Shown here piece by piece: positions 46,301-61,300 of a stretch of 64,000 nt of DNA. This DNA is from Oscarella lobularis (Eukaryota > Porifera > Homoscleromorpha > Homosclerophorida > Oscarellidae). The notes under the pieces are model-generated. The model saw only the letters and a program-made list of their open reading frames with translations. It was not told where the DNA came from and ran no database searches. Location: contig NC_089180.1 in the NCBI RefSeq assembly GCF_947507565.1, positions 3,472,001-3,536,000 on the forward strand. Direction: 5' to 3'. The translations under genes were made by a program, and so were the position numbers. Within the stretch, counting starts at the first letter, position 1, and each line of letters starts with the position of its first letter.

Positions 46301-49300
46301 TTTGCCATGGCCAGGAACTCCTGATACGTTGCAGGTGCGATGGTAAGTGTGCAGGCGAGCTATGTCATCTGGCCAATATGCTGCCAGATTAGCGAGCAAA
46401 TTTGCTGCTTCTACGCGCGTAATTCTTCTTCCCACATTCCAAGAAGTATATCAACCAGTATCTCCATAGGCGAATAATTCTCGGGCCATCCTCGTAGCGA
46501 ATAGCATTTCTTAGGGCATCGTAGAGGAAACCCATGTTGCAGACTGCCCGATGGTACGCATAAACTTCATCGGAGTCCTCCGCTGTAGAGGGATATTCTG
46601 GATTCAGCTTGCACAGCGTGCTTCGAGCGATGTCGTCCACAACTTTCTCTAACCAATTGTCAGAATCTTCAGGGATGGTGATATCCGCACTCGGATCGGT
46701 TACCCCAAAATAATGGCAAGCGGCAGAGGTAAGATGAGTTGAGAACACCTAAAGATGGCATTCAAAGAGAGGTCTTGTCTCACAATGGTCTAAGTACATT
46801 TTGAAAGAATTCATCTGATTCCTGAAACTTTTTTCCCTCTTTGGTAACTCCCGATCTATCCCCGAAGAAGATGACTAAGTGTCCCACATACCGTTTCTGA
46901 TCCCCACAACGTGTGAAAGCAAGTGTCCAGACACTCCCACGTGAAATGGAAATCGCCTATGCAGAAGAGTTTTTCCGTTAAATAATCAGTCAGTCAGTCA
47001 GTCAGTCATTCAGTCACTGGGTCTGACTGTCGGTCGATTATTCAATCAGAAATACCTGGACTCTCTTTTGCCCACTGTAACTGATCAATAGGCGTTGGTT
47101 CTGGAAGACGATATCGCTTTGCTCCCCGCACATTTTTGCATGAGAGCTGATCACCGACTATGGCCTTTATGACGACAAAGAATTACGCTCATATCGTAAG
47201 TCTATTTGACTACTTTACCAGAGAACTGACGTCTGTCTTGCCTATGTCATGGGCGCATTTTTCAAGAACTCTGATTGTTCCATCGATCGATCCTTCATTT
47301 TCATCCAATATTTCTAAAGGACAGATGTTAGCCTTTTGTATTTTCTGGAACGGACGTTGAGGAGAAAGCGCTTTAGAAAGTGGCTTCAGGGCTTTGAATT
47401 CAGTTGTCAGAAATCTTTTAAGAAACGTTTTCATGTCTGAGAACGTTTCTCGTTCATCAGCTGGCGATGGCAAGATGTGATCCTCTTTCAGAGATTCAGG
47501 CTTATCGACCTACATTGCACAAAGACAAGAGCACAATAACAGCTATCTTTTGTCACATTGCTATTCATACCCGAAAAAGTACCGTATTAGCTCACTTTTT
47601 GCTGCATGCCGATTTAATATGAGGATTACCAGGGTGCCGTGTACCCCGGGGACATCGGCATGCCGGAGAAAGCGAGGTGCTTTTGTTTGTTTTTGGCAAA
47701 CTTTCATTAGTGCAAAAACATAAAGCATGAACGTGGGTTAGGGTTTGTGGTTAAGACATACAAGGCAAACGAGCTGAAAACGCTACAACTGAAACAACAA
47801 CGTCTAATCTTCTTGCTTATTCCTCGTCGGTAATAGGGTCATCTGTGTCTTCGTCAGTTAAACCTGTTGGATCGTGCGATTCGCAATCAACGTCTTCACC
47901 TCCAATTAACAGTCGAAGACGTGAATGAAGATCTTCAGATTTGCTGCTTAAAATTCCGCACTGAATGAATGATTGTCGGATCAAATCGTTAGGCAAAGCT
48001 TTCCAGCTCTCCGATACCCATCTTGCAATCATTTCATACGAAGCTGACTTTTTTTTGCCACTGCGTGTGAATTCTTGTTCACCTTCTGCCAACCAGTTTA
48101 GCCACTTCTCTTTCATTGCAGTCTTTGACGACTTGTTCCAGTGTACATCAGCAGGCTGCAATAAAGGTGTCATTCCTCCTGGAATAACAGCAACGTCGGT
48201 ATTGTAATGCTGCTTAAAAGATAATAGAACAGTTTTCTTCAAATGACACGGAGCGCTGTCAAAAACAATCATTGACTGAGGCTTCCAGAATCCGTTAGGT
48301 CTGGCTTTCCAAACACGACTTTTCCAAGAGTTCATCATGTCCGCGGACATGTACCCTTTTTGGCTCACCTCTACTCTTACGTCGGAAGGAAAAGACCCTT
48401 TAGGTACATTTTTCAACCCTTTGAAAATAATTAACGGTGGCAGTTTGGCGCCGTTAGCCATTGCCGCTAAAACAACTGTGTATCTTAACTTCTCTTTGGC
48501 GGTGGTCTTTGCTGAAACAACTTTAACGCCTTTAAAATCATATGATTTCGACGCAGGCAAATCGAACCACATTGGGTTTCATCCATGTTGCCTATGGCAT
48601 CGGGTGGTAGACCTTTAGATTCTCTCTTGTTCAGCACAAAGGAAATAAATAAATCCGCAACATTTGACGGCACCTTTTGCCCAGTTGAGGTTACAACTCG
48701 GCAGCTGAGGTCCTGCCGTTTGATAAAACGGTCCAACCAACCATTAGACGCTTTAAAGGTAAAAGTCTCAGAAGAATAGAGTTCTTCAAAGCAGATCCTT
48801 GCCTTTCGCTGTATCATGCCTCCGCTAACAGTAACTCCCTTTTTTCTTAGATCCCTTATCCAGGCAACAACTTCATCCTCCATCAGGGGAAATACACCGC
48901 GTTGTTTGGTGTCACCCTTCTCCAGTGGAATCTTCCGTCTTCTCTTGACACTTAGAGACCGGTCATCGCGAATACCTTGGAGCTTCTCTCTTTCTTTAGC
49001 CCAGTCTTGGACGCTCTGTCGCGGCACTCTGCAAATCTTTGCCGTCTTAGATTTATTTCCCTGAAATTTGTCCAACTTTCGAAGAACAGACAACTTCGTC
49101 TCAATAGTGTAAGATTTCCTTTTGCAAACGTCTTTCGGTGTTGAATCTGAAGCAAAAGCCACTCACAACTGTTAAAGACATGCCAAAGAAGCAACCTGGC
49201 GAAGCCAAGATGTCTTGCTCGTGGTCGAAATCGTTAAGATCGTCAAAATCGTCTTCAGCTACTTCGTTCGTCGGCGCGTGCATGGCCATTGCGACGTGCT

Positions 49301-52300
49301 CAATCTGCGCAAGCGCGCTGCGGCTGCAGTGCGCTAATATCTTCAGTTGCAACACAACCTCTACCGATAACGGCATTCCCCGCATTATACCGGCATGCCG
49401 TTTTAGTGACTAACCAGTGAAAACTTTGGAAGCAGAAAACGTTTACCGGCATGCAGCAAAAAGTGAGGTAATACGGTAATGGTTCTAAATGTGGGTCAAT
49501 TTCTGCTGTTATGACAAGTCTCGTTGTCATGTCCCACATCTGCAATTTCCGGTCTTGACAAAAAACGAAAATAAGCCTTTGTTTGCAATGTTCAGGGTCA
49601 AACCAGCTCTTTGATGCTGAACTCTTTTTGTGATGTTCATATTGTCGAACGCCACGATCACGTTCTTCCGAGGAGTCTGATGTATGAGACTCTGTTCCTT
49701 GCTGATGTTATCAAGGATTCGCCAAGCATGACGGTAGGAGTTACATAAACCAAGAGTGCTCAAATCATTGATGATCTTCTTTTTGCACTATAGCAATGTT
49801 TTTTAGTCATTTAACCCACCAGAATGACATTGACGCATTAAATGCTCATAAAAAATGGTCCAGTCCAATCGACATCTACAGACGACGGCGGCGGCGTCCG
49901 CAAAGTTGAGAACATAACGGAATACCTACTATACGACTTGTTTAAAATAATTGAAAATTGTTTTTTAAATATGTATTGGTTGCACCTGCTCAGCATTGTA
50001 AAGTACTTAATAACAGGTAGGGTTTAGGAGATAAACGGCAAATCAAGTTCCAGTACCTTGTTCAAAGAAAGTTGAAGTTGAGAACATAACGGAGTACCTC
50101 CGAAACGACTCAATGGATTTATTTAAGAAAGATTGGGGCGCCTTTTCCCCGCAATGTTAAGAAGTTGATAACAATAAGGGTTTAGCAGATAAACAACGAA
50201 CTATGGAACATTGTGTGTTTCAGTACCTCCGAAAACCCAAGCAACCGTTTGAGGTCTGCGTGTTCATCTTTCTTGGCCTATTTTTTCAAGAATGACAGGC
50301 AGTTGTTCAGAATCATTGGACCTACGGCGGTGGGAAAAAATGTCACAAACCTTACCACCTTGTACTTTAATTAAATACGGTGCTCGACCAATCTTATTCA
50401 ATTTTATGATTTTGTTGCCCCTATACTTCAGAGAAAATATACTTTGACGTCGCTATTTATTCTTTTAAAACCTTAATCTCTTTCATTATGCCAGAACTAT
50501 TAGAAAAACTTACCGCGAGTGGGCAAAATCGCAGATTTAACTTATTTATTTTAAAAATATTTAAATAATTCCTTTGCTTACTTACTGCACAAAGCGCAGT
50601 GTTCGGAAACGATAAGAAAAAAATCAGACGTCATTTTTGGACCGATTTCTACTGCCAGCTATTTTCGCTTTCATCATGAAGTAACTGCAAGCACCCCAAC
50701 CAATGAGGCCCAATTTTTGACTGTGTCGTATGCGCCTTCGTGGTCTGCAAACAGCTGTCAGTGTTAATAAGCCATATTACGCAGAATTGGCCTGTCCGCC
50801 AATAAAGTTTAGAGGCACTTGACCACATTGAGTATGATTTAATTAAGGCGTCATCACGTAATCAGTTGCACAGCGTAGGTGCAAGATCGCAAATTGTAGC
50901 GTGGGTTTTAGGAAACAGTCCTATATCACCATAGCAACGATGTTTAAAGCGTAATTGTAGGGAAACAAAAGAGCACAATTGAAATCGCCTGGACCGATCT
51001 TTATAAAAGAGTATTTTGATGCGTTTCGCATAAAGAACTAAAGGATAGTTGCTAGGTGATCAACGCAAAATACCAAGGAAAAGTACTTTTGCACTATATT
51101 GAAGGATTACTCGATCACCATGCATGGGATCGACGAATCTTTCAACGAAATTTTAGAGACTCGATCCTATCGTTTCGCGTTTGCGAAAGGATAGTACGTC
51201 TCTCATTTTGAATTTTGCGGCCTAGTCCGGGGGTGGTTCACATGAGAACCTTATGCAAGGGTAGTGCTGTAGCAGTGCTTGTTGTTGCAATCATACGTAT
51301 ACTGTAAATCTCGCCAAGAATTCCGACAGCGATTTGTAGAATAGCAGCGGTTTGAATCTAACTATCAATTCACTGTTGCATCTGACTTGCACGTTTGGCC
51401 CAGGGCTGCTTACCGAGTTGTGTTGCCAAAACGAATAGAGAACTTACTGATTTGCTAGAAGACACATTGAAGGCCGTCTATCTGATTCTAATTAAGAGCC
51501 AGATTTAAAAGTATTATCAAGGTTTGCCCGTTTATTTGTTTATTCCGCATAACGTCTATTTGCATTATAATTTTGAGATTAATTAAACAAAGGATCGGTT
51601 TGAAACCAAGGCTAAATGCGTTTGTCGTGTATTGTAGATTTAGTTTGCTATCGTCTAAATAAAATAAGGCATGTACATCAAAGTCAACTCGATCAAGCGG
51701 AAGCAGATGCAAAAATGATTGCCCAAATAAATACGGCATTAGAGAATAATTTGTAGGAGTTTTGTAATTTATGTCGACCGATGAACGAAAGTAGCCAGGC
51801 AATTGAAAAATTAACTGCTCTGTTGGCGTAAGTTTCACACTTCACGGCGAAACTGGGCAACCCATATAAGCGTCGGCTGTGCGATCTCCATGCAGTCTAG
51901 CAGCCGCAACGACGACAGCAGCCGTTGCCTACACCACTTCAATTAGGGCAAATTTCTGACATTAGTACAGCTCTAAAAACTGCAGATAAACTGAGGCAAA
52001 TAGTGAAGGAAGCCGTTGGGAAATTGGAGTCAAAGATAGCGCCGGAAATGGAAGAGGCGTCAATAAAATCTTGTTTGCAGTGGGTGAAATTTTTAGTGCA
52101 CCTACCGAAGAGGGATAAACTGTCAAAGATTTGTTTCATTTTACCGAAAAAAATCTGTTTGTTTCGTCAGTAATTTACTGCGTGGTTTAGAGCTTGCTCT
52201 TTTTCTGATTTACAAATTTCCTGGTGAGCTGGATTAAAAAATTTGCCACAAAAATCTGAAAATGTTTATTTTAGACAACGTCAAAATCACGTAATTAAAT

Positions 52301-55300
52301 TTTTAGGATGAAGCAAGCTGAAGAGTACGTCGATAACTACATGGACGTTCAATCGACAGCACGCGGAAGTCCGGTAAACGTCAATCAGCGTACTGATTCG
52401 TTTATGTAAGGAACATGCCGCGGAATTGATAGGCACGAGAGAACACATTTGAAGGATGGGATGCAACTAGTGGCCAGCCGGTGGTTCCTTTCACGCTAGG
52501 GTGTTTAGTGCTTCTGTTTTACGAAATTGTTTCCTAGAGTGAAGAGGGAGCAATGTGTGACGTGCAGACTAGTGACGAACAGTTTGAGGTACAGCTGCAT
52601 GCAGTCATTGAGGAATGTTTTTTATACGGATTAAATCACATTATTGTTGTCCAAAGGATGCGGGACGTGCGGAGAATGCGTTGGACGACGATCTTCACGC
52701 CGTTCTTGTGTACGAGAATAAGGATCTTCTGATAAAGATCTCTCGGCGTTACAAAAGAAAGCTAGACGTATACTAATGAGCAAGGAGAAAGACGTCCAAG
52801 TGACGTCCAAGTGGGATGATCGTCTGCAAGATAGTGTCGTTCACGTGCTAAACAAGCGTGGGCAGATATGGGTGCGATAGGGAGATGTGCAGGACATCAT
52901 TCAACATTTCTACGAAAAATTAAAGGAAGGAAATTCAAAAATTCTTCATCACGTACGTTTGATTCTATTGTTATGTTTGTACATGTGTCGTTCTTAGGCA
53001 ATTAGGCGCCATTACGCTGGCATCTCAGCGAGGCAAATTGATGAATGGCTCAAGAAATCACCTTTTCATAGTGCACCTTTCAATCGTACTGTAACTACGT
53101 GTACTTAGTGACCTATATGTATTTCACAGAACAAACAACCGATGTTTCGAAACAAGGGACCATTGAAGCCGATAACGGCGGACGCTCCCATGGAACGAGT
53201 TCAAATCGATCTCGTCGATATGAAGTCCCTAGTTGTGACAAAAGGAGGCAAGTCCTATCGATACGTCTTGTCAATCATGGACGTGTTCAGTCGTTATGTT
53301 GTGCTACGAGCCCTTTCCGATAAGACAGCGACTGCAGTAGCGGATCAAAGACGTGTTCGCTATAATTGGGACTCCCAAAATATTGCAGTGCGACCAAGGG
53401 ACGGAGTTTAAGGGGTCTGTTCGTCTTCTTATGGCTTGTTTAAATGTCAGAATAATAGAAAGAACTGGAGAAAAATACGCCATCGCTTTACAACGTTGGG
53501 GACAAAGTGAAAGCCATCGTTCATCTTCCTCAAAGTGGAAAGCGGGGAAAGTCCAAGAAAGGACTTCCGCTTTCTATTCCAGCGTCAATTAAGGAAGCTG
53601 ATCAACAAAATCATATCTATGAGGTATGATAAACGTCACCAAATGGGTTAAACGAATACACTGTCTCCTTCATTGTGTCATACAAAATTGATGACAAGGA
53701 GCACATTGTCATGTGTCCTGTAAGTAAAATAACGTCGATAACTGCAGGAGAAGAAGCTAGTAGGCAATTGCGTGCAAAAAGCCTACTCCGGAACGAAACC
53801 TCTTATAACTGTCAGAAAATGTATGAAGTGGACTTGTCATGTACATAGTTAAATTGCAATATTTAAACTGCGCGAGACTGCCTTTGAACTGACGACTGCA
53901 CAAAACAACGATCCGCCAGATGCTCTTATCTGTACAACGTCGAATGTTGCCGAATCAGCCGTCGTAGTACCTCGCCGAGTCGTTCCAGGTGAAGTTTGCT
54001 CGTCGTCTATGTAGACCAAGGACATTCGCTATTTCACGCCGGCGAGGATTAAATCGATAGCGCGTTGGAAGGTACTCGGGGTATTACACAGCCCGAACGG
54101 CATCAGACAAACTCAAACGAGCCCATCGAACAGCTAAACGCGGTTTTCTCTATATCGCATGGACGTACGGCCTCTTGCCAATATGCCGCATGAAGATCGA
54201 GACTATCATCGATTCTGGGCAGGGGGTACACCTGTCCTTTTGAGCGCGTTAAGGGCTAGGAAATTGACGCAGAACCGCTGGCTTTGATCTGTTCCACTGT
54301 TTGATCCCCGATCTCGATTTCCTGTATTCACAGTACCGGCGTAGTGCTGTGGGAAATCCGCGAAAAACAAAGCCCGTATAAAGGTTAAATATCCGAATTA
54401 CGTCAAGCGAACATTGATCAGGCATAGTTCGGCAATGGCTTTAAAAACGTTGGATTTACTTGGAACGCCTATCGAAGAGCGTTCAGACGGATCGAATAGA
54501 GAATGCGGGTAAAAAGAACGTCAGATGAAATTGAGAAGCGTTCGATATTACGATTATCGCTTCCGATGAAGCGATACAACAGGTTGGAAGAGCCAAAACG
54601 CAGTAAAAAGGCCTCGAAACCGGTATATAACGTGACTGACCGCGTCCAAGATGGCGCGGGTTGTTCGCGATGACTAACCAATTCCTTTACTTGCTCTTAG
54701 GCAAATGAGTTTAGATATGAGAAACGATCTTATTTTCCTACACGTCATGAGTGGAGGCGAACTTCCAGAAGGCCCAGCAACGGATGTTCCGCCGTTTTTC
54801 AATGACGTACTAAAGCGGTGCGTCCGTCTCGAGTCGCAGGAGAGGCCCATGTTCCACTACATCCTTCTAATGATCATAGAAGGCAAAATAAGTCTGAATT
54901 CCTAACTGTCAGTATTCATTTGTAAGGCGTATCATACATGCAGTAGCGATTTATCTTTCTCTATCTATTAGTCTTGATTTCTGTGCATCTTTTTTCGTTT
55001 TTGTCTTCCTTTAGTCCACCCCATTTTTACCTTTGGCGTTAATTAATTAATTTTTTTCTATGAATTTTTTTTCTCTGTGCACCCTTCAGGTTTTTTCTTT
55101 GATTTCTCTGTTGTTCGAACCCTAAACAGATAGAGGAACTGACGATTAGTAGAGTTTTTGTGTCTGTGAAATTTCCACATTATGTTAACCTGTGCACGTG
55201 GCTCTTATTGTCCGGGCTGTAACGCGACACACCCATGCATAATTTATCATTAACCAGCCTAAAACCCGTCAAGCTCAATATTAACGACCCTAAAACCCAT

Positions 55301-58300
55301 CTCGTTCAATGTAAGATGCAAAACCCAACGTCGTTTAATGTCAAAATGCCCAAACTTTTCTTCTAGACAAGATACTAGCACTCCAAGGCCACAGTAGCAG
55401 GAGGGCCAATGTACTTTGATTACCCTTTTCCCCCCTAGAAAAGCCAAACCATTTCTCGTAAAATGTCGTCCCCGCTATCGGAGATCCGTGGACGTCCTCT
55501 CCCTCCTTCTTCCTCAACACAAGACGATAGAAAGGAATTACACAGGGTATTGACTTCTTCGCCTGCGACGTCATTAAGTGTTTCTTCAGGACCCTTCAGC
55601 AGCTGAAATACGTCTTTGCATAACAGTAATTATTTCAGACAAATCGGGCGAAAAAAGTTAGAGCTAAGACCAAATTCATTTGTGGAAATGGCGACGAATC
55701 TACTCGAAAAATGCGATACTGTGGATAATTTCTTTATTCTCAGCGAGCACGTCAGTCAAGACCCACTGGAGAACTACTTCGGACAGCAGAGAGGCAGAGG
55801 TGGTCGCTGCGACAATCCCACCGTGCAGCAGTGTCTCCAGAACGCCGCATCTGTCAGGCTGCAGGTAGCATAGTCGCCCAATTGCCCGAAAGCCCGCACC
55901 TATTTATAACCTCTCAGGGATCACTTGCTCAGCTTCCTACACGCGGCAATTCGTCAAGAAAGCGACGGCAAAGCCCCCGGCTGACTATCTCAGACGCCTC
56001 CCAGTAAAAGCCAAAACTTGTGTCAAAGAAGTGGCCTGTAGGGTTCTGAAATGGGTTCTATGAGGCCTGTTTTTGCGATTCCGCCATAGGAGGTAAGTTA
56101 GTAGCCTTGTTACTACCTTTGTCTTTTTAAGCTATGGGCCCAGTGACTGGCACTAACCCAGCGATTCTATCTTCTGTTTGACGGGACCCCGCTCTACGCT
56201 CCGTTCTTCAATTGATAGAATTTCAGTTTCTATGCACTTTTTCGAAGAAGAATTGGTGCAATTCGAAGGAGAAATAGGCTAAATCAACGCGTATGGAGAA
56301 CATTCCATTGCGCGATGTAACCCTAACGACGGTCTTGGACCGAGGACGATTGGTCCAAAATCCTGTTCTCGGACGATTTCTAGAAACTTGTCTGCAACCT
56401 ACCGTAAAGCATGGAGGCCTGAAGTTGATGGTTTGGGGAAGTATGTCCTCGAAAGGCGTGGGAACTCTCAAAGTAATCGAGGGGACGGTGACGTCGCAGA
56501 AGTATGTTCGTCTCCTTTCCACATGCCTACTTCAAGACGGACAGAAACTCATCGGCCGAAACTTCGAGTTTCAGCAACATAATGCTCCCTCACACACCGC
56601 GTCGGCCACGCGGCGATGGTTTGAACGGAAATACATCAAAGTAATGAGATGGCCCGCCTAAAGTCCGGATCTCAATCCTATTGAACATCTGTGGTACATC
56701 ATGAAGCGGAGAGTGGCTGAAAGATCGCCACAAAGTCGTCATCACCTAGAGGAAATTATAAAAGATGTTTGGGCTGAGATCGGGTCAGCCGAAACGGCGG
56801 CACTTGTTAACAGCATGCCAAGACGAGTCGCGGTGGTAATTAGGGCAAAAGGCGGGCCCACGAAGTATTAGATTAGCCTAAACAAACAGTGGCTCTGCGT
56901 GTTGCAAGCTGCCTTCTGTACCTTAGGAGTTGTTGCTTTTTGAGTTTGTCACGGGTTCACACAGTTAAACTTGAGTTATCTAGTCAAACGTCTAGAATCT
57001 AGAATGCCTAGGGTGACTAAAACTTATGAGCGGTACTGTAATCACATAGTTGAATATTTTTGCCTTTTATTGCCTTTTCACTTCCACATTGCATCTTTTC
57101 CCACCTCCTTGATAGATGGATTCAATGACGTCAACCAAAAATTCGGCGGTTTTGCCAGCAAGGTAGGATATATTATGCCGATGGTGACGTTTGGTAAATG
57201 GAACAGAGAAGTTTTTCAAGAAGTCGAAGTAGAATTTTTTAGCACTTAGAACCTTTTCAATTTCGGCGATTTGACTTGCAGTTGCCCATGAGGGACATTG
57301 CCTCCTCAGCATGGAGTGAAAGACTTCGACTTTCTTTTCGGTAAAAACGTTCAAATGATTGGCAAACACCGTTTGCCATTCAGGAATAACAACTTCATAG
57401 TGCATAAAGTCACTTATTGCAGCTAACATTGATTTGTTGTAATGACGTCGTTTTTGCGTTATTAACATAATGCTTAGGCAAATAATTGCCAGCTGCCATT
57501 CTTCGTAGTGACTTCCTCTGATGATAGTTGAGTAGAAGAAAATAACTAGAGGCACGAGATCTTCCAGCAAATATCGCAGAAGAGCATACTCGACATCTTT
57601 GCAAAGCCTGAATATTCTGAGAATATCTTCTCTAATTAGAAGCCAGCCACCAAAGAGTGCCTCCAAAATAGAAAAGCCGCTTAAACCTCGGCTTACGTGG
57701 CAAGACTTTTTCTTTTCCAAAGAGGTGCTTAAAAAGTTCTGAAAAATAAATAGTATTCTTTAGGAAAAATATATTGACAATGAAATTTACTTTCAAGAAA
57801 CGGGTGATAAAATGACATAATATTTTCAGCAGCATTTAGATAAATGTGCAATGGTCCTAGCATTAGCATAAGAGAGTGATATATTGACCCGCTACGACTC
57901 TACTGAACGGGTTAGCTAAAAAACTTCTGAAATAAAATATTCTTACTCCTGCTATTAGTTTCTTCTGAGAGAAAAAGGTCGGCCAATCGCCAAAAGAAGG
58001 TAGGGCATTCTTTCTCAGATACTCTTTTAGAACCGGATGTTGCTCTAGAACGGCATCGATCACTTATTTGTACTCATCACGGGAATGCAACGACTGCTCA
58101 ATTTCGTCCAAAAGGCAAGTGCTGCTCAGGAGGTCCATATCTCGTTCGTCGGGAGAAGAATAACACCTATTGGGAAAACGGCATCAATTACACGTAATGA
58201 ATATATGCAAAACGTATACCTTAGTCTTTCTAAAGATTTCGTTATATCTGTGAGATCAATTTGTTTGAACGATGGTGGGAGGGACTTAAACCAAGTGTTT

Positions 58301-61300
58301 GAAAAAAGCAGTGATAAGTTCGTTTCGAAAAGATCCCCGATGCGCCCTAATTGTAGCTGTTCTTTAATTAGTGCATATATTTTTTATATTCTTACCGATA
58401 TTATTAATAATTAACAGATCCTCTACAGGTAGCCTCACTTGGCCAGTAGTGAATACTGGCACTCTCTGGCAGGGTGATGCTAGAGAGACTATGCTGAATA
58501 TCGGCGACACACGTTGCCATATGAATGGCTCTGGATAATTCCGCCGAGGTTGGGCGCTGAACTGCATGGATGCAGTGCAAGTCGTCAACGATAAGAATAA
58601 TCAGGTGCTGATTTTCTGCTGCTTTTGGTATTTTGTCTGTTGCTAGAAGAGCGTTGTCACTGCTGAGAGACTCTCTACATGATAACATCGCCAGATCGAT
58701 TTAGGGTGACCGCTAATGCACAGAGCTCTTCCGCATTTAAGGCCGCCATCTGAACACCCAGAGAGTGAAAGGTGAATACCGAAGTTGTTGGCTAGCGAAT
58801 TATTTTTCTATGTCAATAAATAGTTATTCTAATTAGTTAAGAAATAGAGTAAGATACGCGAGTTCGCTTCTAAGTCAACATCTTCGGCGAGTGCAACTAG
58901 ATACTCTTTCTGTGTCGATGGCACAGTTGACCGCGCAGCGCCGCCTTTCCAATGCAGTACGTCGTCTCTCAGATCAACATTTATCGCGCGCGGTTTCATA
59001 AAATCGAGTCCTAACAGCGGAGATCGCAACTCAACGCTGGTAATCCAAAACTCGTGCGTCGTTTCTAGGTTCTCGATGTGAACGGGCATTCCATGCTCCT
59101 AGGATAGAAGGCGGTCGGATACAAGCAAGACGAGAAGCTAACTCTTTCACACTGCTTTTTCCACGAGTTGCTTCCCTTGTTTGAACGCTTATCGGATAAA
59201 AATCTTCTGGAGAGGTGCAAAGACGTGTATACTCAAAATTCAAACGAGTCTTTTCACAACATTCTATGGAGCTATGCCCCAAAAGCAAAATGCCGTAGAG
59301 CCCTGTCAACTCTCATTGCTGCTCGAATTGCAGCTGGACAGTTCCACCATGGCTCTACTGTCTTTGCACGACTCCTCCAGGAAGTATTCCACGCTATTTT
59401 TGCCGACTTCGCTTTCCTTCTAGGCAGCTTCTGCAGTAGCTACACGAAAGCTGAAAGTCGACAACAAAGCCGTTCAAAACCGCGGCTTTCAAACCCTAAG
59501 ACGAAGAAATTTTCCTAGTCCTGATCGCTCTTCTGAACAAAACAACGACACTCTTCCAAAAGAAATTGCCGCTAAATACTTTTATAACACTCTTATAACT
59601 CTTATAATTTGTCTTCATATACTCGTTTCACTAATGGAACAATTTGGTGTTTGTGTCTGGGTGACGGTTTTGTGTCGAAATCAATATTGATCCCCGTCCA
59701 CTTATTATTTGTAAAAATTATGTTGAATAAATCTGTAACTTACTTTGTCTCTTTAATTAAATCGTCTTTATGTCACTGCTGTGAAGTAATGCTTGATGCC
59801 GGTCAATGGTTGCAATGGAAGCATTAACTAGAGGGTGCGGCTGCACTCCACTTAGTCTAAATCCAACCAGATTCCTTAGCATTTATAGATGTATGTCTAA
59901 TCAATACAAATCGACTCGCTTTTTTCATTTTCTTGTTCCAAGCAAAACTCGTAAATTTCAATCGTCCAAATGCTTTCATTGACCGTCACCCCAGATAGGA
60001 GTCGTTTGCAATGAATCTCCCCTCCAGTTGATCTCCCAACCAGAATCTTTTTTATCCAATTTCACTGCAAGCAGCAGTGCGATCATGTCGTCACTTCGAA
60101 CCGTTCCATTATCGCGGAATCGAGACGATAAACGATTCTAATTCGAAGATCCTTGTGATTCCTCCTTTGGGTAGATAATCTTGTCGATGACAACGCATCG
60201 TGCTCTCCGACAAGGTGGAGGAATCGTTCAACTTTAAATATCACAGTGCTGTTATTTCTGGGGGTCGCACAAGCTACATACAGGCTTCAAACGACTGACT
60301 TCCTCGGATATTTGCGTGAATGGCAGGCTGAAAATGAGCCAGTTTCTATGCTGTCTTTATTTCCTTTACACGACCATTCTACCCTTCTTTATTAAGTCCT
60401 GTATCTTTTTTTTGTAGTCGATTTCTAAGGATTAGTCGAATTCCGTCAAGAAATCGTGAATGGTGACATTTGTGAGTGTTACAAGGACGTCGCTGATCTG
60501 CGCACCAAAGCAGAAAAATCTTGTTAAGACGACGACAAAGTATATACAACTACGCTGACCGCTTTTGATACGAGTGACAGCAAATCTTTTGAGTTCGAAA
60601 TTATGGGCGTTGAGATAAAAATTGGCCTGGAAGTAAATTTTATTGTCATACAGCCAATGTACTATTGCCGCAGATAAAGCAGACGACCTAATCGGGTGCA
60701 AAGAATTGCTATTGACGATTGACGCTAGTTAATCAATCAATGCGGAAGACATGTTAACAGCGAGCTACAAGATTAGCGAAGTGAGCAAAGTGAGCCGATT
60801 ACAGCATGTTATTCAAGATATATTATTACAGACATAAAATTAAAACACAAATAAGCAACATACATATATATAGATATACTTGCTAATAACAAACACATAA
60901 TTAGTCCTTCCCATGTAAAAGTCCCACTTTGTCCATCTTCTCCTTCTTCTTTCCTTTTTCTATCTTTTCTTCTTCCCGTTCCTTCTTCGTTTCCTTTCTT
61001 TTCCTCTTCCTTGTTCTGTTTCACGCGTACCTTCACCATCTTCGCTTCCTTTTCTTCCTTTTTCTCTTTCTTCCTTTTTTCTTACTTTTTGTTTTCCTTT
61101 TTCCATTTTTGTACGTCTTCCTCTTCCTCCTTTTGCTTCTCTTCCTCCTTATTTTTCTCTTCCTCTTTCTGCATTATTCGCTTTTGCTGGCGACGCTGGC
61201 CACCGCCCTAAATGTCGTCGATGACGGAAACCAGCATTTTTACACCTCCGCCTCTCAGGCAAAGGAATTTTCATAGTAGAATCACTATATCACGGGAACA